Shown here: piece by piece, positions 1-10,395 of the stretch
How positions within the stretch are numbered: position 1 is the stretch's first letter
Layout: each line of letters begins with the position of its first letter
Source of the DNA: Chitinophagaceae bacterium
GTDB lineage: Bacteria > Bacteroidota > Bacteroidia > Cytophagales > Cytophagaceae
Assembly (NCBI GenBank): GCA_028288365.1
Contig: JAQBNU010000017.1
Coordinates: 54,501 to 118,500 of the forward strand
Direction of reading: 5' to 3'
Length of the DNA stretch: 64,000 nt
Translations under genes and position numbers: made by a program
The notes under the pieces: generated by a model
Told to the model about the DNA's origin: nothing
The model's database searches: none
What the model saw: the letters and a program-made list of their open reading frames with translations, nothing else

Positions 1-1
1 C

Positions 2-2650
2 AACCTGGTCAAAGCAGAAAAGTATACCCTTTCAGGAGGGGGGTATGGGGTGAAGCTGACACTCGGTTCGGAAACCTCTGCTGCCGGTGCTTACGCGAGT
101 ATTCCCAGACAAGCCTGTGTAAAATATGTCATCACGCAAAGGGAGAAGAAATTGCAGGGCACGCAATGTCAAAGTGATCCGGAAGCGGGTATGGAAGATG
201 AAATGAAAAAATTTGCGAACCAATACCAAAACACCGCGGGCTTTTCCTTGCAGCAGGCCATAGACCAGGTCAAGCTTGGTTTCAGTACAAAGATTCACCC
301 TTACGCACCTATGGTGGATATGCTTTCCGCTCAGCGTGAACTTTACGAGGCCGACGGTTACAACATGCAGAGCATTTGCGCACATGTGAAAGAAGAGAAC
401 TCCTTTATCAAACTGCCGATGTATGGCGTGAAGAAAGGCGGAGGCATTCGGGTGAAACGTTTGCTGATGTACGATCCCGGCATAGAGAGCGGCGATGCGG
501 CCTTGTATGGTTCGGAATATGCTTATGTATTGGAAAACGGCACCAGCAGCGGCGTAGCGACCAATGAACCTTCTGCCGGAAGAGAAGAAAATCCTTTGGT
601 AGTGTTCTTGCCCAAAAGAGGGCAAAGCTGGTTCAGCCGCATCACGGCAGGAGAAGACAAAGAGCAATCGGAAGGTCCGATTGGAGAGTCCCTGCTGCCT
701 TCCCCGTCTATCGGGCATTCCAGAGTGGTGGTGCAAAATATTCACCGGGGACTTTCCGGTACCGGTTTTACCATCCATCAGTATTTTACGGTAAAGGATT
801 ATCCATTTGACGGCTATTACGGTCAGGACAACATCAACGCCTCCGGTGTCTCTTCTACCAACTTGGGCGATACACAAACCAAGGATCATTTATCACTGCC
901 TGCCGGTTTGTTTAATTTTACCCTGACGCGTTTCTGGTCCACCCAAGGATTTCGCTTTATCATCAACAGCATGCACGGGCAGTTGAAAAATATTTCTACG
1001 TACGGAGGCACCTATACTCCTGCTGATCCGAGTACGTCTTATTTAACTTCGGCGAAAGAATACACTTATTTTGAACCGGGTGAAGAAGTGCAGATGATGC
1101 GTGCGCACAGCGATGGCACCGTGACATTTGAAAACGGTCATCCGGGCAAGGAAATGGAAATGGCACAAGAGTCAAGAAACGTTTCCGATGTCACGTTTGA
1201 TTTTAAACTCGGTATAGACGTCAGCATCACGATCTCCTGGGTACCTCCCATCTTTGTGACCGTTTCTCCTTCGTTCAACCTGAACGATGAACTCATCAAG
1301 ACGCATTGCACGTCGAAAATCATCCGCTACCCGGCTATCGTGAAAAGCGTGAAGAGTTACCAGGACGGCATCTACAGCCTGAGTGAAAACTTATCGTTTG
1401 ATGAACTGACCGGGCAACCGGCCGTGGTGAGAACCTATGACAGTTATAATAATATCCAGTTGGGTAGTGGAGGAACAATACTGGATGGTTCGGTGTACAA
1501 TTTCAATCTTCCCGCGGCTTATAAATACCCGTCGATGGGGCAAAAGGCGGAGTCGCCTGACCATACGAACCAGCTTGCCGCGCATACGGCCACGTTTGTT
1601 TCCTATAGCACGGCAGGAGATCCAAGAAGTAGCGGATGGCTGAATGCACCGAAGAACGTGATCAGCGCGAGTATACAAACCTTTGCCAACGGATGGAGTG
1701 GTTCCTGGACCGATCCTTACATCACCGCAGATTTCTCCGGTGTATCCACAGCGCAGACGGACCTGGAAAAAGTATGGAGACCATACAGCGCCTATGTTTA
1801 CAAAGCCGATGTAGCGTCTGCCAATCATGCACGCAAGGTCTATACCGGCGGGTATTTTGACATTGACAAGCCGTTTAACTGGAGCAGTGAAAGCAGCAAT
1901 ACGATTGCTGCCCGTACCGGCTGGCTGAAGTCCTCAAGCATTACCCGCTACTCGCCGCATGGGCTGGCGCTGGAAGAAGTGAATGCCATCGGTATCCACA
2001 GTGCCAATAAATTTGGTTACAACCAGCGCATGGTGATCATGTCAGGACAGAACGCACGCTATGGAAATATTTATTTCAATGACTATGAGACCAGCGACAG
2101 CTCCACCAGCTCGGCCGCTCACTCCGGTGCGAAATCAAGTTTGCTGACCACGTCAAGTACTACAGGTTTTGCGGGTCACATTGCCGGAGGTGCAACGGGA
2201 GTAGAAGTGACTTCTGAATTGAACAAGGGAGGCTTACTGAAATTGTGGGTAAAGCAACTAACTCCATCAGCGCTTAATCCCGTGGTACTTTCCGCTCAGA
2301 TCAGTTCGGCCAACTATCCGATGCATAAGGTGGCTTCTACAGGACAATGGACACTTTACGAAGTGCGACTTCCAAAAACAGCTTTTGCAAGCAGCGGTCA
2401 AATCGGTTTGAATTATAACCAAAGTATTTATGTAGACGATGTACGCTTTCAGCCCTTCGAAGCACAAGCCACTTGTTATGTATACGACATAGAGACGCTC
2501 AGACCGATCGTGGTATTTGATGATCAGCATTTCGGTCTATACTATCAGTACAACAGCGAAGGTAAGCTGGTTAGAAAATTAGTCGAGACGGAAGAAGGTC
2601 TTAAAACGATTCAGGAAACGCAGTACAATACGCCGAGAGTATCGAGGTAG
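2..2650 (+). CDS. C-terminal part of a giant secreted RHS-cluster protein (5' end outside window)
   Basis: The reading frame is open from base 2, so the gene starts upstream of the window; the first in-frame GTG at 50 is internal (residues NLVKAEKYTLSGG precede it without a stop). At least 882 residues are visible. The sequence is beta-rich and low in Lys/Glu runs. Residues about 690-830 look like a jelly-roll, galactose-binding-type module (GGLLKLWVK ... SIYVDDVRFQP). The last 40 residues (YQYNSEGKLVRKL, ETQYNTPR) resemble a single YD/RHS-type strand repeat. It is the first of six co-directional secreted-protein genes leading to the RHS toxin at 10396. I infer a structural part of that cluster. 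No enzymatic motif was seen, and I do not recognise the family by name. Confidence 0.75.
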   Translation, partial: NLVKAEKYTLSGGGYGVKLTLGSETSAAGAYASIPRQACVKYVITQREKKLQGTQCQSDPEAGMEDEMKKFANQYQNTAGFSLQQAIDQVKLGFSTKIHPYAPMVDMLSAQRELYEADGYNMQSICAHVKEENSFIKLPMYGVKKGGGIRVKRLLMYDPGIESGDAALYGSEYAYVLENGTSSGVATNEPSAGREENPLVVFLPKRGQSWFSRITAGEDKEQSEGPIGESLLPSPSIGHSRVVVQNIHRGLSGTGFTIHQYFTVKDYPFDGYYGQDNINASGVSSTNLGDTQTKDHLSLPAGLFNFTLTRFWSTQGFRFIINSMHGQLKNISTYGGTYTPADPSTSYLTSAKEYTYFEPGEEVQMMRAHSDGTVTFENGHPGKEMEMAQESRNVSDVTFDFKLGIDVSITISWVPPIFVTVSPSFNLNDELIKTHCTSKIIRYPAIVKSVKSYQDGIYSLSENLSFDELTGQPAVVRTYDSYNNIQLGSGGTILDGSVYNFNLPAAYKYPSMGQKAESPDHTNQLAAHTATFVSYSTAGDPRSSGWLNAPKNVISASIQTFANGWSGSWTDPYITADFSGVSTAQTDLEKVWRPYSAYVYKADVASANHARKVYTGGYFDIDKPFNWSSESSNTIAARTGWLKSSSITRYSPHGLALEEVNAIGIHSANKFGYNQRMVIMSGQNARYGNIYFNDYETSDSSTSSAAHSGAKSSLLTTSSTTGFAGHIAGGATGVEVTSELNKGGLLKLWVKQLTPSALNPVVLSAQISSANYPMHKVASTGQWTLYEVRLPKTAFASSGQIGLNYNQSIYVDDVRFQPFEAQATCYVYDIETLRPIVVFDDQHFGLYYQYNSEGKLVRKLVETEEGLKTIQETQYNTPRVSR

Positions 2651-2706
2651 TAACAGGCGGAGAAGATTTAGTAAACTGTATCAAATAAAGAATAAAAAAT
2701 AAAGCC

Positions 2707-3447
2707 ATGAAATTGTTGAAGCAAACAAGCATCTCGTTTTTACTGCTGTCGGTGCTGACGATAGCAACAGCTAGTAAACCTACAGATGAAGAACCTTGCG
2801 TTCAGGAGCTGAGAGCATGCCTGACTAAAATGGCTCAACAATCATCGCCTAAAGGGAACCAGGCTTATTATATGCACATGGGCATTATCAAAAAAATGGC
2901 TCCAGGTTCAGAAACACCGGATACAGATGCGGATGTAAAGCTCATCATCAGTGCCCACCAGATGCATTATGAAACGCAATTGCTGAGTGTATACAAAGAC
3001 GATCAAGATGCCTTGACCATTGTGCATCCTTCCAAACAAATCATTCGATCTAAGGGAAGCAAGATTCCTTATAATGATCAGGCGCTGACCGGTGTGAGTA
3101 AATTGCAACTGGACATGCTTTCCAAATGTACAGCGACCGGATGTAAACTGTTGGACAAGGACGGTGTGAAACTGAAACAAGTGATTTTATTTCCGAATGA
3201 ATCACTGAAGAAAAGTGCTCAGGTAAAAACAATGACCTTCACCTATGACCCGAAGGCACAAGATCTGAAAACCATTGAAACACGCTACCTGCCGGGCCAG
3301 CCGATGATCAATGAAAAAGTCAGTATTTATAATACAGATTTTAATTACAAAGAAGCATTACCTGCCAGTGTGTTGAATAAAGTATACAACTCATCGGGAA
3401 AATTACTTTCGAAATACAAAGGCTATAAGGTAGTGGATCAAAGATAA
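2707..3447 (+). CDS. Secreted hypothetical protein, RHS-cluster member
   Basis: A 246-residue protein with a Sec signal peptide (MKLLKQTSISFLLLSVLTIATAS, cleavage near residue 23). The mature part has two early Cys (PCVQELRACL) and a later pair (KCTATGCKLL) that could form disulfides. Bulk composition is beta-rich with no enzymatic motif that I recognise. It lies 56 bp after the giant protein gene and 52 bp before the 1565-aa gene, all on the same strand and with A-rich leaders, so co-transcription is likely. The ATG at 2707 is preceded by an A-rich leader and gives a clean signal peptide. Function unknown; by context a periplasmic or surface accessory of the RHS cluster. Confidence 0.8.
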   Translation: MKLLKQTSISFLLLSVLTIATASKPTDEEPCVQELRACLTKMAQQSSPKGNQAYYMHMGIIKKMAPGSETPDTDADVKLIISAHQMHYETQLLSVYKDDQDALTIVHPSKQIIRSKGSKIPYNDQALTGVSKLQLDMLSKCTATGCKLLDKDGVKLKQVILFPNESLKKSAQVKTMTFTYDPKAQDLKTIETRYLPGQPMINEKVSIYNTDFNYKEALPASVLNKVYNSSGKLLSKYKGYKVVDQR

Positions 3448-3499
3448 AAAAGTGATTACCGACAACTGTGCACTCTTATAAATCTTAACAATAAAAAAT

Positions 3500-6400
3500 A
3501 TGTTTCTATCAATTAGATTTTTGCTGATGCTATTATGCTCAGTGCTGATGGTACAATCGCTTCGGGCGCAACAAAATCCTTGTGACCAAAGTTTGTCTGA
3601 GCAATTGTCGGGTGTTATCGTCGGTGTGAACCGTACGGTGGGATTGCCGATTGCTTTCACGTTGAATAAAAAAGTAAACGGTGCTACCGTCAAAGTGAGT
3701 GCCGACGTAGGAGAGGATTATATCTTTGGTCGTTCCTGGGATTATCCTTTTTCTGCCGTCATCAGTTTTCAACTGGATGCGCTAGATGCCAGCAGTACTG
3801 TTGTACCCGGTGTGTTCAATAATAGTACTTACACCATTACCCTGGACAACGATCATCCGGAAGCTTCCTTTGTCAAAGACTTTAGTTCACTGGTTGGAAC
3901 AGGTGGAACATTCAGCTTTTCTAAATTCAAAGTCACCTTGACTGCGGTCTCTGTCACGACATCGGGTTCTACTCCTTCTTCTGTGCTGAGTCAGATCAGC
4001 AGTAACCTGCGTGTATTTCTGGGTTACGATTTGAAATATGGTTTTAACCTGACAGGTGCAACGGCACCCAGTGCTTCCATGAGTTCACAAAATATAACGG
4101 GTACGCGTGAAGTTACCTTCTCCTGGAATGCCGGTACGCAGGAATTTTGCAATTACCAATTACAACTGCTCCGCTTGTACAACAATGATATCAGTACGTC
4201 TTTAAATGAACAAACTATCACCGCTAAAGTAGACTGGTCAGGCGCTTTGACCGTGCAAACAGAAAGTGCTGCAACTGCCCTGAAATTAACGGTAGCAGAA
4301 GGGCAGGGGTATTATGTATGGAGGGTAAGACCGATTGGTACTTATTATCCCGGAGGTATTGCCAATCCTTTAAACCTCAGTGAAAGTCTATGGAGTACGG
4401 CTCCAGCTGACGGAGCAACGTTGAATCTTCCCGGTGGTCTGGGTTCGAATCCTACCTTGTTCTTTTTAAATGATCCGGACGATAACATCAACCGCATTTA
4501 CAGCAGAACATTTACAGAAGGCAATAAAGTGTCTGAGACCAGTACCTATGCCAACAGTCTCATGCAGGTAAAGCAAACGCAAAGTTATTTGCCTTCTGTC
4601 GATACGACTTTAGTGGTACAGCATGTATTGGATCTAAGCGGTAGACCGGCCTTAACCACCATGCCTGCACCGCAGGATTCCAGCATGTTCCAGGGCTATA
4701 AAAGCAAATTCATGCAGACGGAAACCTCGGTGCTTTACAGAGATACCAGTTACGATTCGGATGCCAATTACAACAATCCCTTAAGAGCCAAACAAACCAC
4801 GGGAGCTTACCAATATTATTCTTCGGGCAACACCAACAATCCAAACATTGCCGATGCACAAGGTTATCCGTATCAACGGACGCAGTATTACAACGACGGC
4901 ACGGACCGCGTCAAACAACAGTCTGGTGTAGGCAAACAACAAATGATTGGTACCGGCAGCAGTGCCGACAGCAAAGGAGAAGGCAAGACTGTGCGCACGT
5001 ATTATGGCACGGCTTCCGAAGCAGAGTTGATCCAGTTGTTTGGAGACGAAGCTCCGTCCAGTGAAAATGTATTCAAGACGATCAACGTAGATCAGAACAA
5101 TACAGCCACCATCACCTTGACCAATAAAGAAGGAAAGGTCATCGCCACGGCTTTGTCTTTCCAGGATGTAGACAACAGTGGCGTGTTTGCTTCCATTGAT
5201 GGGGAAGGAGAAAGAACCACGTTGACCACCGTGAGCGATTCCATTACCGTCAATACCCGCACGGCCAATGGCTTCGTGAGTTCCAAGCGACTGGCCGTGA
5301 TGCAGACCACCACGATGAATGTGGGTTATCAGATCAGCTGCGATACGCTGAACTTGCCTTGTGCCAATGGAGAAGTGGATTGCGGTTACCATTTGAAAAT
5401 ACAATTGTTCAACCTGGACAGCAATACTACGCATGTGTTGTATGACAACGATTTGAAAAACATCACGTGTTCTTCTGTGACAGGAAAAACAGGAACCTAT
5501 AAGACCGTCACGCTGGATCCCCTCACACTGGCACCCGGCAGCTACATCATTCAGAAAAACCTGACCACTGGAAGCGTATCGGTAGCCATTACGGCTGCAC
5601 AAGATAAGATCGATATTCAGACAGGCCCTATTACAGGTTTGATCAAAGGCTGGCTGGCCGATGTGAAATGTCCGCCGCAGTTGAATGATTTTTTTGTAAA
5701 ACTCAGAACCTTGTCGAACAACATCAAGGCGCATACCATTACAAGCTATGGTTTCCCATCGGACTTCATGACCATTTACAATGCTGATCCTTCGGGATTT
5801 GATTTAACGATTACACCCGATAACGGCGATCCACAACATGCAAGGTTGAAGACTCCTTGTTGCGGTGACTTAAGCGTTCCGATCAACTGGGTGCCGCCGT
5901 TCAACTGTCCGGTGGTGCCGAGACTGGTCGATAAAAACGGCAACGGTAAAATCGATGTACGCGATTACAATCCATACGGCAGTCCCGATTCACTGGATCA
6001 GCCCGAAGAATTTTTCCCGGACTTTGAAGGCTATGCGCGTGTGTTCCTCCGCGAATGTTGGGACAGTACCGAGTTTTATGGTACTTACATGGAAGGCTGG
6101 AAGCCCGGTGAATTCAACCTCATGATCTACCACATGCTGACCGATCAGTACAACTGCAGCAATAATTATCCGGAGAAAGACACTTCGGCCGCCCAACAAC
6201 AATTGAACAAACTGTCGGATCAAACCAATACAATTTACAATTCCTGCGGAGATTCCATCGGTTCCTATACTTCTTCCGGACTCTCTTTTGGCTGCGGAGA
6301 TTCTTTAACGTTGTCCATTTATGATGTGCCCACTAAAGTATCCGCTTGTCCGCAGTATACCTGTGATGCTTTGTTTGCTTGCTGGTCCACGCAACTGGCG

Positions 6401-8197
6401 GCCGTACGTGCCAAGCGATGCCTGGATATTGATTACGAACAGGAAGACAACAACGTAGGAAATAAATCCGATGCACAGGATTCTGATGGAAAAAACGGGT
6501 TCAATGACAACTTTGATAAAAATGCCAAAGGTGGTGGACTGTTGGGTAAATGGATCGCCAAACGCGCCGTCTCTAAACGCATGCGTGACCTGCAGGCAGG
6601 TGGCAGCGGCACCATCACACCGACTTACGATCGTCATGTCGTACAGGATTTTCTGCAATGCACGGGTTACCGTTTCGCGAAGGTTCTGACCCAATACGAT
6701 CCTTATCCTTTACCGGCGGATTCAGGTGGAACCATTGATTATACGGTGGCAGCGGTGAATGATACCAGTGCCTTGTCTACTGCTGGAAAAGGCAACGGCG
6801 ATTATTATTACATTCCGTTTTCCAACTGGAGGCCAGGAAAAACCAATACGACCGGCACGCCGACCCCGTCGGAAGCCAATACCAGACAGTACAAAGGATT
6901 TTTCCCTTTTATCAAGAATCCGATTTACGCGTTCAAGTATTTTGAATACCCTTACGAATCGACCGACGATTACCAGGACATAGAAGCCATGACGTGTTAC
7001 AGTGATCCCAACGACTGTTACAAGACCTTTGATCCGGCAGGTGTTGTACCGGCGGTAAGGATTCCGTGTTGCGTGACCGTCAACCACGACGGCAGTTACA
7101 ATACCAGCCAGTGTTACAAAGATTATAAATACCCCAACCTGGCTCGCTTGCCGCTGGATCCTGATTCTTCTCATCCCACTTTCGGCATCTTGTCGGATGG
7201 AGGAGGAAAATACAAACTGACGGTTTCTGATTTCTGTGGCGTGGGCAGGTACGGTTGCGAGTATACCAAAGACGTCTGGAGCTGCGGACAGCGCACCGCC
7301 TTTTACCTTGCGTTGAAAAACTACCAGGTACCCAGTGCCGCCTTTGTGTCGATCTATGACCAGCGCAATTGTGATTTTTCCAAGAGTGTGCAAAGCTGGT
7401 ACCTGAATCCCCAGAGCGAAGACAATAATTTTCCAGATACCATTTCTTACAGTGAAGCCGGGCAAATCGTGAGTTCGCTGCCCGGTTATACCTGGGCGGA
7501 CTTCAGCGCCATCACTTCTTTTAAAACATTGAGCGGTGCTACAGTATCCACGATCAGTGAAGTGGAAATGAACATGGTGAAGCAAAATTCGGAATGCAAA
7601 CAAAGTTGTGAGAACAGAAGAACAGATATAGAGACCGCACTGTACGATTTATTGACGAGCAAATGCTACGTGATCGGTCCTTGTAAGACCAACGAAGACT
7701 ATGTAGCGGATAATGTCATTCCCCAGGAAGATTTTGATGCCATGGTGGATGGGGTCATTGCTCAATGCAACAGTCAGTGCGCGATCAATACGTTCAAGTG
7801 TTTTCCGGTGGCTTATTGTCGCTTGTTCAAAACCAAAAAAGATTCACTGGGATACAACGAACAAAGTACGGTGATCAATTACGGTACGGGCGGTACCGCG
7901 GCGGACGTGCCTTTGTGTCCGTTGGTGACCGGTCATGATTACTATGATTGCAGCGGAGCGGAGGATTCCACGTTATCCTATTGCCAGTACACTAAATACA
8001 AAGAAGCTTCTGGCTGGTATATACAATTGGATATAGAGTCTGCCTGTTCAGGTAAAGAACATGCCCGCGATTTCACCTGCGACGAAGACAACGATACCTG
8101 CGTACCGAAAGACAGTTATGAGAAAACAGGAAAGCCCACTACAGTACCAACCGTCACCACCAGTGCGGTGCCGGTGAACGTACATGTGGACGAATAG
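3500..8197 (+). CDS. Large Cys-rich secreted protein with RHS/DUF6443-like region and EF-hand loop
   Basis: A 1565-residue protein with a signal peptide (VLMVQSLRAQ, cleavage near residue 24). Residues about 350-560 resemble the segment that opens Bacteroidota RHS proteins (LDLSGRPALTT, YPYQRTQYYNDGT, RVKQQSGVGKQ, VRTYYGT). Residues 811-822 read DKNGNGKIDVRD, a near-perfect EF-hand calcium loop also seen in dockerin-like segments. The second half is very rich in Cys (for example CPQYTCDALFAC, CENRR, QCNSQCAINTFKC), suggesting many disulfides. There is no T9SS tail, and the protein ends in a Thr/Val-rich stretch. It shares strand and style with the downstream RHS gene, so the RHS shell may be divided between two polypeptides; that is inference. 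No catalytic motif seen. Confidence 0.8.
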   Translation: MFLSIRFLLMLLCSVLMVQSLRAQQNPCDQSLSEQLSGVIVGVNRTVGLPIAFTLNKKVNGATVKVSADVGEDYIFGRSWDYPFSAVISFQLDALDASSTVVPGVFNNSTYTITLDNDHPEASFVKDFSSLVGTGGTFSFSKFKVTLTAVSVTTSGSTPSSVLSQISSNLRVFLGYDLKYGFNLTGATAPSASMSSQNITGTREVTFSWNAGTQEFCNYQLQLLRLYNNDISTSLNEQTITAKVDWSGALTVQTESAATALKLTVAEGQGYYVWRVRPIGTYYPGGIANPLNLSESLWSTAPADGATLNLPGGLGSNPTLFFLNDPDDNINRIYSRTFTEGNKVSETSTYANSLMQVKQTQSYLPSVDTTLVVQHVLDLSGRPALTTMPAPQDSSMFQGYKSKFMQTETSVLYRDTSYDSDANYNNPLRAKQTTGAYQYYSSGNTNNPNIADAQGYPYQRTQYYNDGTDRVKQQSGVGKQQMIGTGSSADSKGEGKTVRTYYGTASEAELIQLFGDEAPSSENVFKTINVDQNNTATITLTNKEGKVIATALSFQDVDNSGVFASIDGEGERTTLTTVSDSITVNTRTANGFVSSKRLAVMQTTTMNVGYQISCDTLNLPCANGEVDCGYHLKIQLFNLDSNTTHVLYDNDLKNITCSSVTGKTGTYKTVTLDPLTLAPGSYIIQKNLTTGSVSVAITAAQDKIDIQTGPITGLIKGWLADVKCPPQLNDFFVKLRTLSNNIKAHTITSYGFPSDFMTIYNADPSGFDLTITPDNGDPQHARLKTPCCGDLSVPINWVPPFNCPVVPRLVDKNGNGKIDVRDYNPYGSPDSLDQPEEFFPDFEGYARVFLRECWDSTEFYGTYMEGWKPGEFNLMIYHMLTDQYNCSNNYPEKDTSAAQQQLNKLSDQTNTIYNSCGDSIGSYTSSGLSFGCGDSLTLSIYDVPTKVSACPQYTCDALFACWSTQLAAVRAKRCLDIDYEQEDNNVGNKSDAQDSDGKNGFNDNFDKNAKGGGLLGKWIAKRAVSKRMRDLQAGGSGTITPTYDRHVVQDFLQCTGYRFAKVLTQYDPYPLPADSGGTIDYTVAAVNDTSALSTAGKGNGDYYYIPFSNWRPGKTNTTGTPTPSEANTRQYKGFFPFIKNPIYAFKYFEYPYESTDDYQDIEAMTCYSDPNDCYKTFDPAGVVPAVRIPCCVTVNHDGSYNTSQCYKDYKYPNLARLPLDPDSSHPTFGILSDGGGKYKLTVSDFCGVGRYGCEYTKDVWSCGQRTAFYLALKNYQVPSAAFVSIYDQRNCDFSKSVQSWYLNPQSEDNNFPDTISYSEAGQIVSSLPGYTWADFSAITSFKTLSGATVSTISEVEMNMVKQNSECKQSCENRRTDIETALYDLLTSKCYVIGPCKTNEDYVADNVIPQEDFDAMVDGVIAQCNSQCAINTFKCFPVAYCRLFKTKKDSLGYNEQSTVINYGTGGTAADVPLCPLVTGHDYYDCSGAEDSTLSYCQYTKYKEASGWYIQLDIESACSGKEHARDFTCDEDNDTCVPKDSYEKTGKPTTVPTVTTSAVPVNVHVDE

Positions 8198-8212
8198 GAG
8201 GGACGAGGAACG
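8196..8212 (+). repeat. Short dispersed repeat AGGAGGGACGAGGAACG
   Basis: These 17 bases directly follow the stop region of the 1565-aa gene. The exact reverse complement occurs at 55656-55672 inside a hairpin downstream of another large secreted-protein gene. It looks like a decayed copy of an intergenic repeat; here the matching hairpin arm is missing. Confidence 0.6.
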
Positions 8213-8285
8213 AGAAATCGAAGATCAGTGGAAATGATGGTAAGGAAAAAAATAAGTAAGTAGTACTATAAGAAAAAAAATAAAA

Positions 8286-8325
8286 CTGATCACTGTCCCA
8301 AGTATCGGGATCCACTGATCACTAC
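8286..8325. repeat. Imperfect palindromic intergenic repeat (TGATCACTGTCCC type), copy 1
   Basis: About 40 bp with arms CTGATCACTGTCCC and CGGGATCCACTGATCAC. An almost identical copy lies at 45019-45058 after the LTA-synthase-like gene. A shorter palindrome of the same flavour (TGATCACTGACAAGTGATCA) is at 28365-28384. All three sit in gaps at or near gene ends. Confidence 0.7.
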
Positions 8326-8334
8326 TATCGAATT

Positions 8335-8757
8335 ATGAAAACAACAACAACTCTTATTTTCTTCTTTGCTTTACTGGTGACGAGCCTTGCGAATGCACAA
8401 AGCGTGGTGATCAGCAATTTGACGGCGACCCGGAAGTTGTCGAATCAAACGAGCGAGATGCCTTATACCTGGAGTGTGGCGTTGACTTGTGCGAGTCCTT
8501 TGGATCATTCGTCTGTGCTGGTGTTGGCGGGAAGCGCGAAAGACAAGAACGATGCAGGTATGACGAAAGCCACGTGGCATAGCGCCAACGGACAGTGGCA
8601 GGTGTTGCCGGCTACGGCTTCTTATCAAAACGGGCAATTGGTACTGACCTTTGAGGTAAATAAAAGCCGCCTCTTATTGAGCAAAGTGTTCACGGTGTAT
8701 GTCGTGGATAAAGGCGGAGCGGAGGTTTCGAACCGCTTGTATGTTGACATGAAATAA
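8335..8757 (+). CDS. Small secreted protein, RHS-cluster member
   Basis: A 140-residue protein with a signal peptide (MKTTTTLIFFFALLVTSLANA, cleavage before QSVV). The mature ~119 residues alternate hydrophobic and polar residues in a way typical of a single Ig-like or fibronectin-like beta-sandwich, and end YVVDKGGAEVSNRLYVDMK. One Cys is seen. There is no T9SS tail or lipobox. It lies between the large Cys-rich gene and the FG-GAP gene, same strand. I do not recognise a family; an accessory or adaptor role in the RHS cluster is inferred from position only. Confidence 0.75.
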   Translation: MKTTTTLIFFFALLVTSLANAQSVVISNLTATRKLSNQTSEMPYTWSVALTCASPLDHSSVLVLAGSAKDKNDAGMTKATWHSANGQWQVLPATASYQNGQLVLTFEVNKSRLLLSKVFTVYVVDKGGAEVSNRLYVDMK

Positions 8758-8861
8758 ATAGTGATCAATGTTTAGTTGATGTCAGGTCTTTCGACCAGAG
8801 TGATGAAGAAGCATAGCATTACACAGATGATAATAAGAATAGAAATAAAATAAAGACAGGT

Positions 8862-10355
8862 ATGAAAAAGATCATCACATTTCTTTGCGTCGTGTTGCTG
8901 GTGGCAGCGATGAGTATACAAGTAAAAGCGCAGTCGATTGATTTTTATGATTCGGTGAAGGTTTATAAAACCACTACTATGCCCATCTCTCTGAGAAGTG
9001 GGGATATGGATGGTGACGGTATTGAGGATTTAGTCGTGGCTGCATATGACACCTTGCATATATTGAAAGGTACAGGAGATGGTACTTTTACGTTGTTGCA
9101 TAAATACAGTATGATTACAGTAGTGGGCGATGCTGCTGTATCCTATAATTTTGTTCTTGCGGATTTAACCAACGATGGGAAATTGGATGTTGTATTTCCA
9201 AATAGTGATTACCTGGGTTTTTTTGTGAATACTGGAAGTGGTGCTTTATCGCCATTAAAGAAATATAACTTAGGAGGAACTTCCGATGAAATTGCTGTAG
9301 CTGATTTTAATCTGGATGGTTATTTGGATGTTGTTGTTCCTACCAACAATTTTTTAGATCCGCATTATAAATACATTGCTGTTTTCATTAACAATAAAAA
9401 CGGAACATTGAAAAATGAAGTGCTGTACAGTGTGCCGCCAAAAGATTATGATGCACCGGAGAGTGTTGCAGGATTTCATGTCAATACGTTGGATCTGAAT
9501 GATGATAGCTATCCGGATGTCATACAGTCATACGAAGTGAAAGACAGTGCTGCTGTGTATTACAATAAAGGAGATGGAACGTTCAATACTCCTGTAAGAA
9601 TAGAAATTCCATTGGGTGTTAAAAAGATCGATGTCAAAGACATGGATCATGACAACAGATTGGATTTCATTGCCTTGGGACAAAGGTCATATTTACTTCC
9701 TAAGCCCATTTATACCTTTGGTTTTTATCTGCAAAAGGCAGCGGATAATGATCAGGTAATAACCGATACGTTAACCGTGCCTGAGAGGAATTATTTTAAT
9801 GATCATCTAGTAGCTGATGTCAACAACGACGGAGAGTACGATTTAGTTATACCGCAAGGGTATTCTGCTTATGATGCTAATAATACGTACAGTGATTCAT
9901 TGGTTATTTACCTGAACAAAGGCAATGTCACATTTGATATTCGTACACCTTCGTTTAGCAGATCAATGAAGGTTTATCCCACCTCTGTTCTAATGGATGA
10001 TTTGAATGGAGATCATCTGCTTGACCTGGCCTATATAGGGGGTGGGGATTCAACTATCATTGTGATGCTACAAAAAAATCTGGTGACTGCTATTTCATCT
10101 TCTAGCTCAATAGAGACAACGATCATTTATCCTAATCCAAGTTCCGGATTACTGAACATCCATGCTTCCGCTGGTCAGGTTATACAAGCCGTATCTGTTT
10201 ACGATGCCATGGGAAGAAAAGTATTTTTGCAGGAAAATGAAACAGCACAAGAAAATATCTCACTTGATTTAAATTCATTGCCTAAAGGCTTATACCTTTT
10301 AGAGGAAGAGAAGGAAAGCGGAGCAAGGAGTATTCAACATTTTGTTTTGCAATAG
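8862..10355 (+). CDS. FG-GAP/VCBS repeat protein with T9SS type A sorting tail
   Basis: A 497-residue secreted protein: signal peptide (VVLLVAAMSIQVKAQ), then seven FG-GAP/VCBS-type repeats, each carrying an Asp-rich Ca-binding loop (DMDGDGIEDL, DLTNDGKLDV, DFNLDGYLDV, DLNDDSYPDV, DMDHDNRLDF, DVNNDGEYDL, DLNGDHLLDL). Seven repeats suggest an integrin-alpha-like seven-bladed propeller. The last ~75 residues form a type A T9SS tail (IIYPNPSSGLLNIHA ... VYDAMGRKV ... LPKGLYLL), so the protein should be exported by T9SS and anchored at the surface. It is the only member of the RHS block with such a tail and could be its surface anchor or target-binding subunit (inference). It ends 41 bp before the RHS start. 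Confidence 0.92.
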   Translation: MKKIITFLCVVLLVAAMSIQVKAQSIDFYDSVKVYKTTTMPISLRSGDMDGDGIEDLVVAAYDTLHILKGTGDGTFTLLHKYSMITVVGDAAVSYNFVLADLTNDGKLDVVFPNSDYLGFFVNTGSGALSPLKKYNLGGTSDEIAVADFNLDGYLDVVVPTNNFLDPHYKYIAVFINNKNGTLKNEVLYSVPPKDYDAPESVAGFHVNTLDLNDDSYPDVIQSYEVKDSAAVYYNKGDGTFNTPVRIEIPLGVKKIDVKDMDHDNRLDFIALGQRSYLLPKPIYTFGFYLQKAADNDQVITDTLTVPERNYFNDHLVADVNNDGEYDLVIPQGYSAYDANNTYSDSLVIYLNKGNVTFDIRTPSFSRSMKVYPTSVLMDDLNGDHLLDLAYIGGGDSTIIVMLQKNLVTAISSSSSIETTIIYPNPSSGLLNIHASAGQVIQAVSVYDAMGRKVFLQENETAQENISLDLNSLPKGLYLLEEEKESGARSIQHFVLQ

Positions 10356-10395
10356 GGGAAAATATTGGAATAGAAGTTTTGTTAAAGGATTTTTT

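Noticed and set aside
50..2650. Complete gene starting at GTG 50
   Set aside because: The frame is open to base 2 without stop and there is no signal peptide after GTG 50; the gene is truncated by the window edge.
10342..10395. N-terminal extension of the RHS gene from ATG 10342
   Set aside because: It would overlap the FG-GAP stop, adds 18 residues before the signal peptide, and ATG 10396 has AAAGGAT in front.
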